Shown here: one piece after another, positions 37,055-46,664 of the stretch
How positions within the stretch are numbered: position 1 is the stretch's first letter
Layout of the letters: each line of letters begins with the position of its first letter
Assembly (NCBI GenBank): GCA_965199845.1
Contig: CBDATZ010000029.1
Span: 1 to 64,000 of the forward strand
Direction of reading: 5' to 3'
Length of the DNA stretch: 64,000 bases
Source: Ilyomonas sp965199845
Lineage (GTDB): Bacteria; Bacteroidota; Bacteroidia; Chitinophagales; Chitinophagaceae
The notes under the pieces: generated by a model
What the model saw: only the letters and a program-made list of their open reading frames with translations
Database searches by the model: none
Told to the model about the DNA's origin: nothing
Made by a program: the position numbers and the translations under genes

Positions 37055-40000
37055 CTAACTATATCTCACCTCTTCCTCAATCACCGGTTCAATTTCATGT
37101 AAAGCAATTGCCATATTGTTTGTCTTTACAAAGTTGCACCAATGGCAATCCGGCTTGCCGCAGCCGGTATAAAAATCGTGCTGCTGAATCTTCTGCCAAA
37201 CCATTGTCAATTGCTGCGTTACGGTCTCAATATCTTCGGGCAAAATGCGCACTTTACGGCGGTGATACTCGCTCTTTTTATCCGGTTCTATAAAGTCAAA
37301 TTCAAAGCTTACGGCGTTCCATTTTCTGCCGGCGTAATTATCTAACAATATCTTATAAAATACCGCTTGACGCCAGTAATCGCCGCCATTGGGTTCCCTT
37401 TCATTTGGCAACATCAGCTTGAGTTTGGCTTTCTCCAAATCGCCGGTTTTATAATCCACAACATTTACATCGCTGCCATCAAATTCAAGCTTATCAATCT
37501 TACCTTTTAACGGAATTCCATTTACCACAACACCTTTTATATTGCGCTCAATGGCAACAATGGTATTCCAGGTTCGTACGTATGTATTGTAATAATTGGT
37601 CAATACTTCCTGCCCGTATTCCATGCGTCTTTCAAATTGTTCTTTGGTAAACAATTCGCGGTGGCGGTGCATATAACCTTCAAAATCCTGAACTAAGCTA
37701 TGCGCCGATGGAAACTCGTTATAGCGTTGCATCTGCTCGAACAAACGCTGTATTGCAAAATGCACGGCAGAGCCAAATTCAGCCGCTTCGTTGCGCGGAC
37801 TGGGTATGTTTACAATGTTGCGGAAATAGAACTCTAACGGGCAGCGCAGGTAATTATTTAAAGCCGATACATTCATTACAAAACGTTCCAGGCGCGGCGC
37901 AACAACATCGCGTTCAATCTTTGCAATTTCCGGCGCCTGTAATACCTGGAATTCCAACGCGCGAAACTCGGTTAATACATCATCTCCAAACAAAATCATC
38001 TCAGATAATATCGGGTGCGCTTCCTGAATTTCAGCAATAAACATACTGGGTTCTGTTGGCTTGCCATCGGCTTTTGTAACAGGGTACGAGACGGTTAAAT
38101 GTCTTTGCGCGCGCGTGAGTGCTACATAAAAAAGGCGACGTAATTCTTCTTCTTCTGCGTTCTTGGAAAGACTGATAAACAACGTATCCGGCAACGAATA
38201 ACCACCAACCGGTTTGCGCTTTTTCTCCCATCCGGCGGCGTTGCAACCAGCAATAAAAATGTATTCGTATTCAAGACCTTTGCTGCCATGCGCGGTCATT
38301 AAGTTTACGCCACGTTCGCTGCCATTTACCTGTATCAATGGCAACGAAATATTCTCTCTTTCCATCAGGTCGAAAATGTTTACCAATTGCTGCAACGATA
38401 ATAATGGAGAACGACTTGTTTCTTCCTTTATAAAATCGTACAAACCAGTAATCACCTGCATTTGCCAGTGCTTGTCTTCACTTTGCATCATACAATTCAA
38501 GGCACCGCTTTCACGAATTAATTTCTCAAGCAACTGTTGTAAAGTAAGATTCGGAACATCGCCGATTATACTTTCTAAAAAAGCAGATGCTTTGCGTAAT
38601 TTTTCATTTAAAGGTTTGGCAAATAAATCGCGCGGCGGTTGAGTGGCTTTCGCGTACAACAGCTTGCGGATAGATGTTTTATTGGCGGTGAATTGTCGTT
38701 CCGAAACTTCCATTGCTAAGGTCGCAATTTCCATTGGCGCAATGCCAAACCAGTTGTAATGTAATATCTCAAATAACATTTCATCACCTTCATAAGGAAT
38801 GTCGTGTTCTGCGGCAACATATCGCAACGTCTTCAGAATATTTTGCACCAAAGGTTCATGCAAAAGGTTGGTATGGCGGCGGCTGTATTGCGGAATTTGG
38901 CGCAGTTTAAAATACTTGCTCAGTTCATCGCCATATTTATTTTCACGGTAAATAATACCAATACAATTTGGCTTTACACCTTTCGCTAAAAGCGCTTCTA
39001 CTTCCAATGTAATTCCAATCATTTCCTCTCTTGGCGAATTGTATTCTTTGATAGAAGGAAGATGGGTAAGATGATTGATGCTGGTATTTGCTGCGAGCAG
39101 TTCTTTACTCAGGTTTGGTATTTGTTTAATCAGTCTTTCTTCATTGCGGTTGATAAGCGATTTGCTGACATCCAATATGGGTTGCGTACTGCGATAATTA
39201 TCGGTCAATACAACTTTTAATAAATCATCTTTATAGCTATCAACAAAACGCAGCATGTTCTCAACATTCGCACCCTGAAAGCGATAAATACTCTGGTCAT
39301 CATCGCCTACGACAAACACATTGGGATTGTCCCAATAATTGATAAGAAGTTCTACAATTTTATTTTGCGTGCCGCTTGTATCCTGGTATTCATCCACCAG
39401 AATATATAAGTATTGTTCTTGGTAACGATTTAGCAATTCTGTGTTCTCGTTAAATGCTTTGATTACCCAGTTTATCATGTCATCGAAGTCGTACAATTTG
39501 CGCTCGTGCATGAGGTTTTGAAAGTTGTCGAACTCAGTTACGGCAGCACGCAGCTTGTTCATTTTTTCCGCTTCTTCGGCTATTTTATCGGTTCGAACAT
39601 CGCCTTTTTTAAACTCTTTGGTAGCGCGTTTGCAGATGTATTCATCGCGCTGCGACAAGTCATCAATATAAGCATCAATACGGCTGTTGATGAATGCCGG
39701 CGACCAACCTTCGCGCTTCATGGCAGAGAATAAATTCTGCAGGTTGTGTATCTCAAAATAGACATCACCCCGATACCGTTTTAACGGATGATTTTTACCA
39801 AAGCCATCAATGAGTTGTTTGTATAATTCTACTCTTTGCAAATCGGTAATCGGGTCGAGAGATGTTTTTTCAAACAAGGATAAATTTTCTTGGATCACAT
39901 CATTGCAAAATGCATGAAACGTATAGATGTGAACCTTGTAAGCATCGGCACCAATGAAAGATAACAAGCGTTTGCGCATGGCAATGGCACCGGCATCGGT

Positions 40001-40219
40001 GTACGTTAAACATAGAATATTATCGGGTTGTGTATCGGTTTCTAATAATATTTTTCCAATGCGCGCACCAAGTATTTGCGTCTTGCCGGTTCCGGGTCCT
40101 GCAATTAACATTACCGGACCTTCAATAGTATCAACCGCCTGCTTTTGCTGCGCATTTAGTTTGCTGTATATATCGTTGAATTTCTGTAGTTGAACGTCTC
40201 TTTTTTGCGTGGTGGCCAT
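37055..40219 (-). CDS. UvrD/PcrA-like helicase fused to a RecB-type nuclease with Cys motif
   Basis: 1,054-residue superfamily 1A DNA helicase-nuclease. Helicase motifs: Walker A AGPGTGKTQ (about 40-48), motif II LVDEYQDTSG (about 273-282), QSIYRFQGAN, TAHGSKGLEYEYIFI and LYVALTRAQ. The C-terminal PD-(D/E)XK nuclease has VVDYKTGDLEKAKL (about 918-931), preceded by C792 in RCPLEFYF and closed by GCGKPDCHWC (about 1019-1028): four cysteines in the AddB/Cas4-like pattern of an iron-sulfur cluster. It resembles single-chain AddAB/RecB-like repair enzymes that process double-strand ends. It is convergent to the toxin-antitoxin pair and not in an operon with it. Confidence 0.92.
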   Translation of the reverse strand: MATTQKRDVQLQKFNDIYSKLNAQQKQAVDTIEGPVMLIAGPGTGKTQILGARIGKILLETDTQPDNILCLTYTDAGAIAMRKRLLSFIGADAYKVHIYTFHAFCNDVIQENLSLFEKTSLDPITDLQRVELYKQLIDGFGKNHPLKRYRGDVYFEIHNLQNLFSAMKREGWSPAFINSRIDAYIDDLSQRDEYICKRATKEFKKGDVRTDKIAEEAEKMNKLRAAVTEFDNFQNLMHERKLYDFDDMINWVIKAFNENTELLNRYQEQYLYILVDEYQDTSGTQNKIVELLINYWDNPNVFVVGDDDQSIYRFQGANVENMLRFVDSYKDDLLKVVLTDNYRSTQPILDVSKSLINRNEERLIKQIPNLSKELLAANTSINHLTHLPSIKEYNSPREEMIGITLEVEALLAKGVKPNCIGIIYRENKYGDELSKYFKLRQIPQYSRRHTNLLHEPLVQNILKTLRYVAAEHDIPYEGDEMLFEILHYNWFGIAPMEIATLAMEVSERQFTANKTSIRKLLYAKATQPPRDLFAKPLNEKLRKASAFLESIIGDVPNLTLQQLLEKLIRESGALNCMMQSEDKHWQMQVITGLYDFIKEETSRSPLLSLQQLVNIFDLMERENISLPLIQVNGSERGVNLMTAHGSKGLEYEYIFIAGCNAAGWEKKRKPVGGYSLPDTLFISLSKNAEEEELRRLFYVALTRAQRHLTVSYPVTKADGKPTEPSMFIAEIQEAHPILSEMILFGDDVLTEFRALEFQVLQAPEIAKIERDVVAPRLERFVMNVSALNNYLRCPLEFYFRNIVNIPSPRNEAAEFGSAVHFAIQRLFEQMQRYNEFPSAHSLVQDFEGYMHRHRELFTKEQFERRMEYGQEVLTNYYNTYVRTWNTIVAIERNIKGVVVNGIPLKGKIDKLEFDGSDVNVVDYKTGDLEKAKLKLMLPNEREPNGGDYWRQAVFYKILLDNYAGRKWNAVSFEFDFIEPDKKSEYHRRKVRILPEDIETVTQQLTMVWQKIQQHDFYTGCGKPDCHWCNFVKTNNMAIALHEIEPVIEEEVRYS

Positions 40220-40316
40220 GCCATAAAGATAGCTTCATTTTCCTAAAAGGATTAGTAAAAAAGAAGAGTAAATCAGTTAATAAAATACAATGAAATCTTG
40301 TCAAATAAACCTTTAC

Positions 40317-40355
40317 AATAAAAGAGGCTGATGAATTTTATTCATCAGCCTCTTT
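40317..40355 (-). terminator. Terminator for the small hydrophilic protein gene
   Basis: Perfect 15-bp stem AAAGAGGCTGATGAA/TTCATCAGCCTCTTT with a 5-base loop. On the minus strand it is followed by TTATTG, and it lies just downstream of the gene ending at 40373. Confidence 0.82.
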
Positions 40356-40372
40356 ACAAAACAAATCATTCC

Positions 40373-40591
40373 TTAACTTCCTTCCTGTCTCGTATTGCTG
40401 TCGTGGTTTTGCCTCATATCGTTGCCCGCTTTATTCGATCCGATATTTTTTTGATATGCTTTGTCAACTTCCGGTCCATACTTCGGATCTACATCTGCAT
40501 CACTTATTGTGTTCTTATCCGCATCTTGCTTGGAAGCTTTATTAACTTCCGGCTGGTTGGTGCTGAAGCCTTCTGTTTCTTTTCCCGGCAT
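40373..40591 (-). CDS. Small hydrophilic, disordered-type protein
   Basis: 72 residues rich in Asn, Asp, Lys, Gln and Gly (PGKETEGFSTNQPEVNKASKQDADKNTISDADVD..., NHDSNTRQEGS), with no hydrophobic core, signal peptide or membrane segment. Its own strong terminator supports expression. Such hydrophilins often appear in stress responses, but this is only a resemblance in composition. No family is recognised. Confidence 0.6.
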   Translation of the reverse strand: MPGKETEGFSTNQPEVNKASKQDADKNTISDADVDPKYGPEVDKAYQKNIGSNKAGNDMRQNHDSNTRQEGS

Positions 40592-40715
40592 AATTTTTCA
40601 GTTTTATATATTAACAATACCGGAAAAATGACAAACACCAGGCCAGCATGATGTGCGATTTTAGATGTGTGATGTACGATGTAAAATAGTGTTAAAGAAG
40701 CTGTGTTTTGAATCT

Positions 40716-43694
40716 TTAAAATTTGCCCGGCAAAGCTTTGTGTATCAGGTTGCGATATCCTTCCAAATCTTTATTTTCATTTAATAAGTCCAGGTTTGCC
40801 TGGCTAATCATAATGTAACTAAACTTATCGGGTGTGAGCCAGGGCAATATTTTACCGGCAGTAACCGGCTTTACTTTATCAATATAATCCAATGCGCCAA
40901 CAGCATCAGAAAACGGACCAATCAATACCAAACTATAACGATCATCCAGCTTTACGCTGGTAGCATTTAATTGTGGAAGATTATAAAAAGTTTGCTTGTC
41001 ATAACGGTTAAAAGCGTTCTTAGCTTCGCCTGCAAATACAGGCGCTACTTTGTCTAACAGCAAAACGGCAAATTGCGGTTCGGCAGGATTGTATTTGAAT
41101 GCTTTTGCACCAACCGGTTTTGCAGATGCGGTATCTTGTATAATTACCGGCGCTTTGGCAACCGGCGCTGCCGCCGTAACAACCGAATCCGGCTTTCTTT
41201 GTACCGGTTTGTTCATGACCGTTTCTGTTGGGTTCAGGTTAATGATAGGTGAATTGCTGGTATCTTCGTTACGAGTTATTTGTAAATTGGTAAGATAATT
41301 TTCTATCTGGCTGCGGCGTTGTAACACATCAATCATCGTAGCGGCTTTTAACGCCAAAGGCGAAGAGGTAAACTGCATTTCCAGGTTTTGAAGTTCCCGC
41401 AACGCGGTGCTGTCTTCTTTTACCGATACATAATAGATTGATTCGATGTAAAGCAATTGCGGCGTCCAGTAACTTTTTCCGTATAAACTATCAGCTGCGG
41501 CTTTTTGTTTTTTTGCTTCCGCAAAATTGCCTTCGATAAACAAATTATAAATCGTTTCGTACGCTTTGGTAGCCGGATTGTTATGACTACGTTCCGATAT
41601 TTTTTTTCCGCCTTTTTGCAAACCAGCCAGCGATTTACCTTGCGGATAATCTTTCTTAAGCATTGCCATAGCAGAATCGGCGTGCGCTTTATCGCCCAAT
41701 TTTGTATAACAATAATATAAGTTGAGTAAAGACGGCTCGCGAAATTCGCTGCTGTCATCTAATCCTGTCATTTGCTGATACATCTCAATGGCAGCCGGGT
41801 AATTTTGCAATTGTTCCTGGAACAAAACGCCGCTTTTGAAAAATGCTTCCGACTTTTTATTGTTTGATGTTACCATCAGTTCCGGTGTGAGTGGTAAACC
41901 GGCTTCCAAATCTTCAATAGATTCCGCAACCGGAACTGCGGCTGCCGGTGTTGTAGTATGATTGGTTTTGCTATCAGCAAAAATTTCATTGCCATCCACA
42001 TCTGCACCGGCGGGCTGCTGATCAACATTCGACTGGTCAATCGCCGCTTGTCTGCGCCAGTTGTCAACATTTGCCCGGTTTCCCCATTGTTGCCGGAAAG
42101 AGCCAAAGCCGCTGGATTTTAAACTGGTGCTGTTGAAATACCAATCGGTTGACGTAGATGGATTGGTAAATAATTGCGCCTGTGTTTGTGCATCGAGCGA
42201 TGGATTGAGATTACTACCACCAAAACTGGGTTCGTCTTCATTTAATCCCTGGCTGCGGCGAATTTGCCGTAATGTTTTTCTCAGGTAAGCATTGCGCTGG
42301 TCTGTCGGCATTGCGGCTATTTTCTGCAAGCTATCTTCTTTACTCACGTAGCCAAGATTTTCTGCAATTTGATCGAGCACAGGCTGGCGTATGGTTAATC
42401 TTGACATAGATGCCGAATCGGTAATGTAGGAAGCTTGTGTACTATCGTAAAAGCGATGCGATTCTATCCACTTTTTTCCGTCGTAAGAAATATCAGCCAG
42501 CATCAGGAAGGATTGGCTTTTCTGCACTTCATTACCCAGACTTGTGCTGATGCTTTTTTTCAGCATTTGTTTGGCTGCCGCCGTATCGTTCAATTGCAAT
42601 TCAACTTTGGCTGCCGCATAATAAATCACATCTCTGTATTGTATGTATTTATCGCGTTTTCCCAACTTCAACAGGCTGTTTAGTTTATCCTGAACGGTTG
42701 CTCCGGTGCTGTCGTTGTTAATGGTAATGCTGCTCAAGTACGCATTCACTTCCATAATCGGGTCGGTAGTGTGGTCGGCGCTTCGCTCAAAATAAACAGA
42801 AGCCTGTTGTGTATTGCCCGACAGCGCATACATCTGCGCAATCAGGTATTCCCAGCGCGCTTTTTCAAAACGATTGGTGGCATTGTCTAAAGCCGCATCC
42901 AAATGATACGCTGCGCTGTCCCATTTTTTTTCGTTGTAATACAAGTAAGCCAACGTTTCATCCAGGCTGTTTTGTAACCGCTTCGGGAAATTAGGATCGT
43001 GCTGAAGAATCTGCAGCAAACCGGCAGCGCGGGCATCGTTGCCCATTTCGATATTGGTTCGCGACAGCCATAAAAAGTTTGCATTCCGCACGGGTTGTTC
43101 CTTCACCGTTTTATGCAGCAGATCTGTTTTTTCTTTGCTGGCAACTGTAAACACGCCGTTATTTCCGCTGGCATTGCTGCCAATAGGAATATCGTAACCT
43201 TCATCTTTTGGCGCCCAGGCATAGTTGATAAATTGAAAAGCTACCAAAGCCGAATCAAAATTTTTGCGATAATAATAAGCTTTGCCTAAGAGGAAATACA
43301 AATCGTCAATCCAGTCGTTACGCAAGTCGTGAAGCAATACGCCGGCAGTACAATGATAGATGATGGAATCTATATCAGCCGCATTTTGCGATGTTGCATT
43401 TAAATCGTAATTGTAAAAAGAAAGCAGCCTGGTATAATCGTCCGTATGAGCGGTTTTGGCAGTTGTAATTAATTCGTTTAAATGATTGTTTGCATTGAAA
43501 TAATAATTGTAATGCGTAACCATATTCTGGTAAGCACGCCTGCCAAAGCCAAACTTTTTCTGATCGCTTTTTTCGGAAGCCAGCGTGCGACTCTCGTACT
43601 TCTGCGGCTTTTTTAATTCCACTGTCGTACCGGGCTGGGCAAGGGAAAAAAGGGAAGCCAGGCAACAAATCAATATCAGTAAACTATACTTCAT
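40716..43694 (-). CDS. PorW/SprE-like TPR protein of the type IX secretion system
   Basis: 992-residue envelope protein resembling PorW/SprE, which links the T9SS motor to the outer-membrane translocon. The N-terminus KKPQKYESRTLASEKSDQKKF followed by RRAYQNMVTHYNYYFNANNHLNELI is the family's conserved opening. Many TPR-like helix pairs follow (about 120-480 and 600-790), then a Pro/Ala-rich linker and a C-terminal domain (AVLLLDKVAPVFAGEAKNAFNRYDKQTFYN). The family is usually a lipoprotein; here the signal peptide (ILICCLASLFSLAQ) has cysteines but no clean lipobox. It stands alone, as porW often does. Confidence 0.85.
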   Translation of the reverse strand: MKYSLLILICCLASLFSLAQPGTTVELKKPQKYESRTLASEKSDQKKFGFGRRAYQNMVTHYNYYFNANNHLNELITTAKTAHTDDYTRLLSFYNYDLNATSQNAADIDSIIYHCTAGVLLHDLRNDWIDDLYFLLGKAYYYRKNFDSALVAFQFINYAWAPKDEGYDIPIGSNASGNNGVFTVASKEKTDLLHKTVKEQPVRNANFLWLSRTNIEMGNDARAAGLLQILQHDPNFPKRLQNSLDETLAYLYYNEKKWDSAAYHLDAALDNATNRFEKARWEYLIAQMYALSGNTQQASVYFERSADHTTDPIMEVNAYLSSITINNDSTGATVQDKLNSLLKLGKRDKYIQYRDVIYYAAAKVELQLNDTAAAKQMLKKSISTSLGNEVQKSQSFLMLADISYDGKKWIESHRFYDSTQASYITDSASMSRLTIRQPVLDQIAENLGYVSKEDSLQKIAAMPTDQRNAYLRKTLRQIRRSQGLNEDEPSFGGSNLNPSLDAQTQAQLFTNPSTSTDWYFNSTSLKSSGFGSFRQQWGNRANVDNWRRQAAIDQSNVDQQPAGADVDGNEIFADSKTNHTTTPAAAVPVAESIEDLEAGLPLTPELMVTSNNKKSEAFFKSGVLFQEQLQNYPAAIEMYQQMTGLDDSSEFREPSLLNLYYCYTKLGDKAHADSAMAMLKKDYPQGKSLAGLQKGGKKISERSHNNPATKAYETIYNLFIEGNFAEAKKQKAAADSLYGKSYWTPQLLYIESIYYVSVKEDSTALRELQNLEMQFTSSPLALKAATMIDVLQRRSQIENYLTNLQITRNEDTSNSPIINLNPTETVMNKPVQRKPDSVVTAAAPVAKAPVIIQDTASAKPVGAKAFKYNPAEPQFAVLLLDKVAPVFAGEAKNAFNRYDKQTFYNLPQLNATSVKLDDRYSLVLIGPFSDAVGALDYIDKVKPVTAGKILPWLTPDKFSYIMISQANLDLLNENKDLEGYRNLIHKALPGKF

Positions 43695-44151
43695 GCAAAT
43701 GATTCTCGCATTATAAACTGGAAACGTGGTAAAAATATTTTAAAAAGAGAATATTAAGACAAGATTTCAATTTGTTCTTTGCTTGTTTTTATTTCTTTGA
43801 AACAATTATGACGCTTTATAAGTCATAGCAACAACATTTGTTTTGATAAAGCAATCAGAAAAATTTATTCGAATTCTATTTGTTGTTTTTTATGATAATA
43901 GTAAATATTTTCGGAATCCAAAAACCTTCATCTGTATTGATCCATTTTTTAAGCAAATTGGTTTGGCGAAAAGCCAGAATGAAGAACAACAAAAGATTGC
44001 TACAAAAGAAATTGTCATCCGCATAAACTAATCATTTGTAAAATGAAGATGAAGATAACAGAAAAGCGATACCGGAATAAAACAAACTAAAATAAAAGGC
44101 TGCTTTTTTTGAGCAGCCTTTTAGAATCGCAAATATAATAAGCTTTAATAA
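43695..44151. other. Intergenic stretch between porW and the Sus operon
   Basis: 457 bases with no convincing gene; a 62-codon frame at 43843-44031 begins with TTG, lacks family similarity and is not called. The stretch should hold the porW promoter on its left side and ends with the terminator at 44094-44122. Confidence 0.5.
44094..44122 (-). terminator. Terminator of the SusC-SusD-SusE operon
   Basis: 11-bp stem AAAAGGCTGCT/AGCAGCCTTTT with a 7-base loop. On the minus strand it is followed by ATTTTAG, 30 bases after the last Sus gene. Confidence 0.8.
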
Positions 44152-45529
44152 TTACAGTTTGGTAAGCGTACACGTGTAAGCAGCCGGGTTGCTCAGATTC
44201 AGAACAACTTTATAATTACCGGCTTCTGTTACTGTTATATTTCCTCCGCCGTAAGTTAATTTAGCAGGGTCGCCGCCAAGATTAATATCCCAGCCGTCAT
44301 TTGCCCTGAATTTATAAGCATCGGCTTTTAACGCAACAGATTGAATCACCCATGTGTTGGTAGCCGCATCAAATGAGAGCGGCGTACTGGCATCCCATCC
44401 TTTGGGTGTTGCTGCACCTACAATTCCCCATTGGGTAAGCGTAGCACTCCAGGTAAGGGTTGATAAGTTAGCCTGCACCCTGTAATAACCGGCAGATGGT
44501 ACTGTGATGTTGCCGCCGCTGGTGCTTAATTTACCGGCACCGGCATCTCCGTAATTGGTATGATCCCAATCCGGCTCGCTGGTGAATTTAAAACCATTTG
44601 TATTGGTCAGATTTACATATCCATCGTAACTGATTGCATCTGTTGATGCGATAACCGGTGCGGTAGATGGACTCCAGCCCTGGTAATCGCCCGGCACATA
44701 CAAAACAGCCAGCAATACATTTGGTGTTACTGTAATTGTTTTGGTATTTGAATATGCCTGTTGTTTTCCGTTAATGGTTGCTACGATGCGAAAATCGAGC
44801 ACACCTTGTTTTCCTGCGGGAATGCCGGCTGTCATAGCATAGTTATTCAAATCAATGGCTTTAATTGAAAAAGAACTATCTGCTAAGCTGTCAACAATTG
44901 TTTTTGCATTAGCAAACGAAGCACCGGCAGTATCGTATTGTATTGCGTAGGTATAAGTGGCATTGGTAAATGAAGGTGATTGCCAGTTGAACATAGCAAT
45001 ATCGTCATTTTTATTTTGAATAGTGATATTCAATGGTCCGGCTGTGGACGCCTGTAACGCAAACGGAACGGTATATGGCGTCATCTTTACTGATACGACA
45101 TTAGAAAAAGATTGCTCGTTGTTATTGGAGTGAGAAGCAACAACCCGAACGTCAACTGTATACGCAGTATTGAAATTAAAACCCCAGGCAACCAAAGCAT
45201 TGTTTAACTGGCTGCCGGAGAGCGAAAAACTACGGCTGCCCGTTACCGTATATTGCAGCGGTTTCATAAAGTTGTGTCCGGATGAATCGAGTTCTACCAC
45301 ATATTTTTCGGTGCTGCTGTCAACGGCGGCAAAGTTTGGGCTCGTCCACGAAAAAGTAACAACAGAAGTATTAGAATCAGCCAAAGTTGGCATAACATCG
45401 GTAGCCGAACTTGACAAGTACAGAAGCCGTGCCGGGCGCATAATACGGCAGCTTATCATCCTTCTTACAGGCATTTATCAAAGCAGCCAGACTTATAGCA
45501 GCAAAAAGAAATTTTATATAGCGTATCAT
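44152..45529 (-). pseudogene. SusE-family starch-binding outer-membrane lipoprotein, frameshifted
   Basis: SusE/SusF-type surface lipoprotein, about 459 residues if intact. The true start at 45529 gives a lipoprotein signal (MIRYIKFLFAAISLAALINAC) and is in another frame from the main body (from 45474), whose LSSSATDVMPTLADSNTSVV continues the N-terminal domain. The frames join near 45410-45420, where removing one base yields TASVLSSSATDV. The body has SusE N-terminal immunoglobulin-like domains and two tandem starch-binding CBM-like domains (VLYVPGDYQGWSPSTAPVI and WGIVGAATPKGWDASTPLSFD). It is a close paralogue of the next gene. A one-base overcall is likelier than true decay. Confidence 0.85.
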
Positions 45530-45563
45530 TATCTTTTATTTTAACTGAGTAATGGTTGTTTTG

Positions 45564-46634
45564 TTAGAGTTTGGTAAGTGTATAAGTATATTGAAAAGGA
45601 TGAGATAAATCAAGCACTACTTTATAGGTACCCGCTTCCTGAACTTTTAAATTGCCACCGCCATAAGCTAAATAAGCACTTCCGTTTGCATCTAAACCTA
45701 AATTAATATCCCAGCCGGCATTAGCTCTGAATTTAAACTCATCGGCTGTCAGCGCGATAGATGCAATCTGTAATGTGTTTGAGGCAGCATCATATGTAAG
45801 CGGCGTATCTTTATCCCAGCCATTTGGCGTAGCAGCACCAATCATTGACCAGTCTGTTTTGGTAACAGACCAGGTAAGTGCGGGTAAATTTATTTTGGTT
45901 ACATACATACCGGCTACACCAGGCAACTTTAAATTTCCGCCGGTTGTGCTAAGTGCGCCGGCACCACCATCGCCATAATTGGTATGATCCCAATCGGGGT
46001 TGGTAGTGATTTTAAATTCACCGTTGCTTTCAGAAAAATAAACATATCCTTCATAATTCTTAGTATCTGTTGCGCCAACAGCAGGTGCTGTAGATGGCGA
46101 CCAGCCTTGATAATTACCCGGTATATATAAATAAGTAATGATGATTGGCTGATCGTATGGCGTAACGCTTAGGCTAAGTACATTTGACATGAGTTGTGTA
46201 GGAGCCGATTTGTTTATAGATGATAATACACGCATCTCAATGGTGTGCGGCTCGTTTACTGCTAATCCCATCGTATTAACCAAAACACTATTCAAATCAG
46301 CCACAGTAAGACTCAGGCTTACATCTTTTGCAATGGTGTATGTTTTTTTAACCGTGCTGGCAAAGTTGGCACCTGCTGTATCTATTTCTACAGTGTAAGA
46401 AACATCCTGCGAACTCTCGCCTGTTGTAAATGTATAATTGGGATTTGTCCAGGTAAGCGTAAGTGCATTCTGGCTTGCATTGGCTTGCAGCAATGTTATT
46501 GAATCGTTTGTACTGGCAGAAAGAACGGGTGCTGTTCCACCGGTAAAAAAATCTTTTGTTTCGTCTTTTTTACAAGATTGAATTGTCATTGCAAAAGCGG
46601 CAATGAGCAATATCCCGTTGAGAATTCGTTTCAT
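45564..46634 (-). CDS. SusE-family starch-binding outer-membrane lipoprotein
   Basis: 356 residues with a lipoprotein signal peptide (lipobox TIQSC, Cys20). After an N-terminal SusE domain (about 33-165), two CBM-like repeats follow: TYLYIPGNYQGWSPSTAPAVGATD (about 167-190) and WSMIGAATPNGWDKDTPLTYD (about 262-282), each ending in aromatic-rich WDHTNYGD or WDINLG strands. SusE/F proteins sit on the cell surface and bind glucans for the SusC/SusD importer. It is upstream of the frameshifted paralogue and directly downstream of susD, so the operon order is susC-susD-susE-susE. Confidence 0.9.
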   Translation of the reverse strand: MKRILNGILLIAAFAMTIQSCKKDETKDFFTGGTAPVLSASTNDSITLLQANASQNALTLTWTNPNYTFTTGESSQDVSYTVEIDTAGANFASTVKKTYTIAKDVSLSLTVADLNSVLVNTMGLAVNEPHTIEMRVLSSINKSAPTQLMSNVLSLSVTPYDQPIIITYLYIPGNYQGWSPSTAPAVGATDTKNYEGYVYFSESNGEFKITTNPDWDHTNYGDGGAGALSTTGGNLKLPGVAGMYVTKINLPALTWSVTKTDWSMIGAATPNGWDKDTPLTYDAASNTLQIASIALTADEFKFRANAGWDINLGLDANGSAYLAYGGGNLKVQEAGTYKVVLDLSHPFQYTYTLTKL

Positions 46635-46664
46635 AATTATCTTTTAATCTTTTTAATAAGAGTG

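Noticed and set aside
35366..40219. A three-gene defence island made of ImmA-like, DUF4411 and the helicase-nuclease.
   Set aside because: The helicase-nuclease is on the opposite strand and resembles a general repair enzyme, so there is no operon link.
43843..44031. 62-codon frame between porW and the Sus operon.
   Set aside because: TTG start, no ribosome-binding signal or recognisable family; likely chance in AT-rich DNA.
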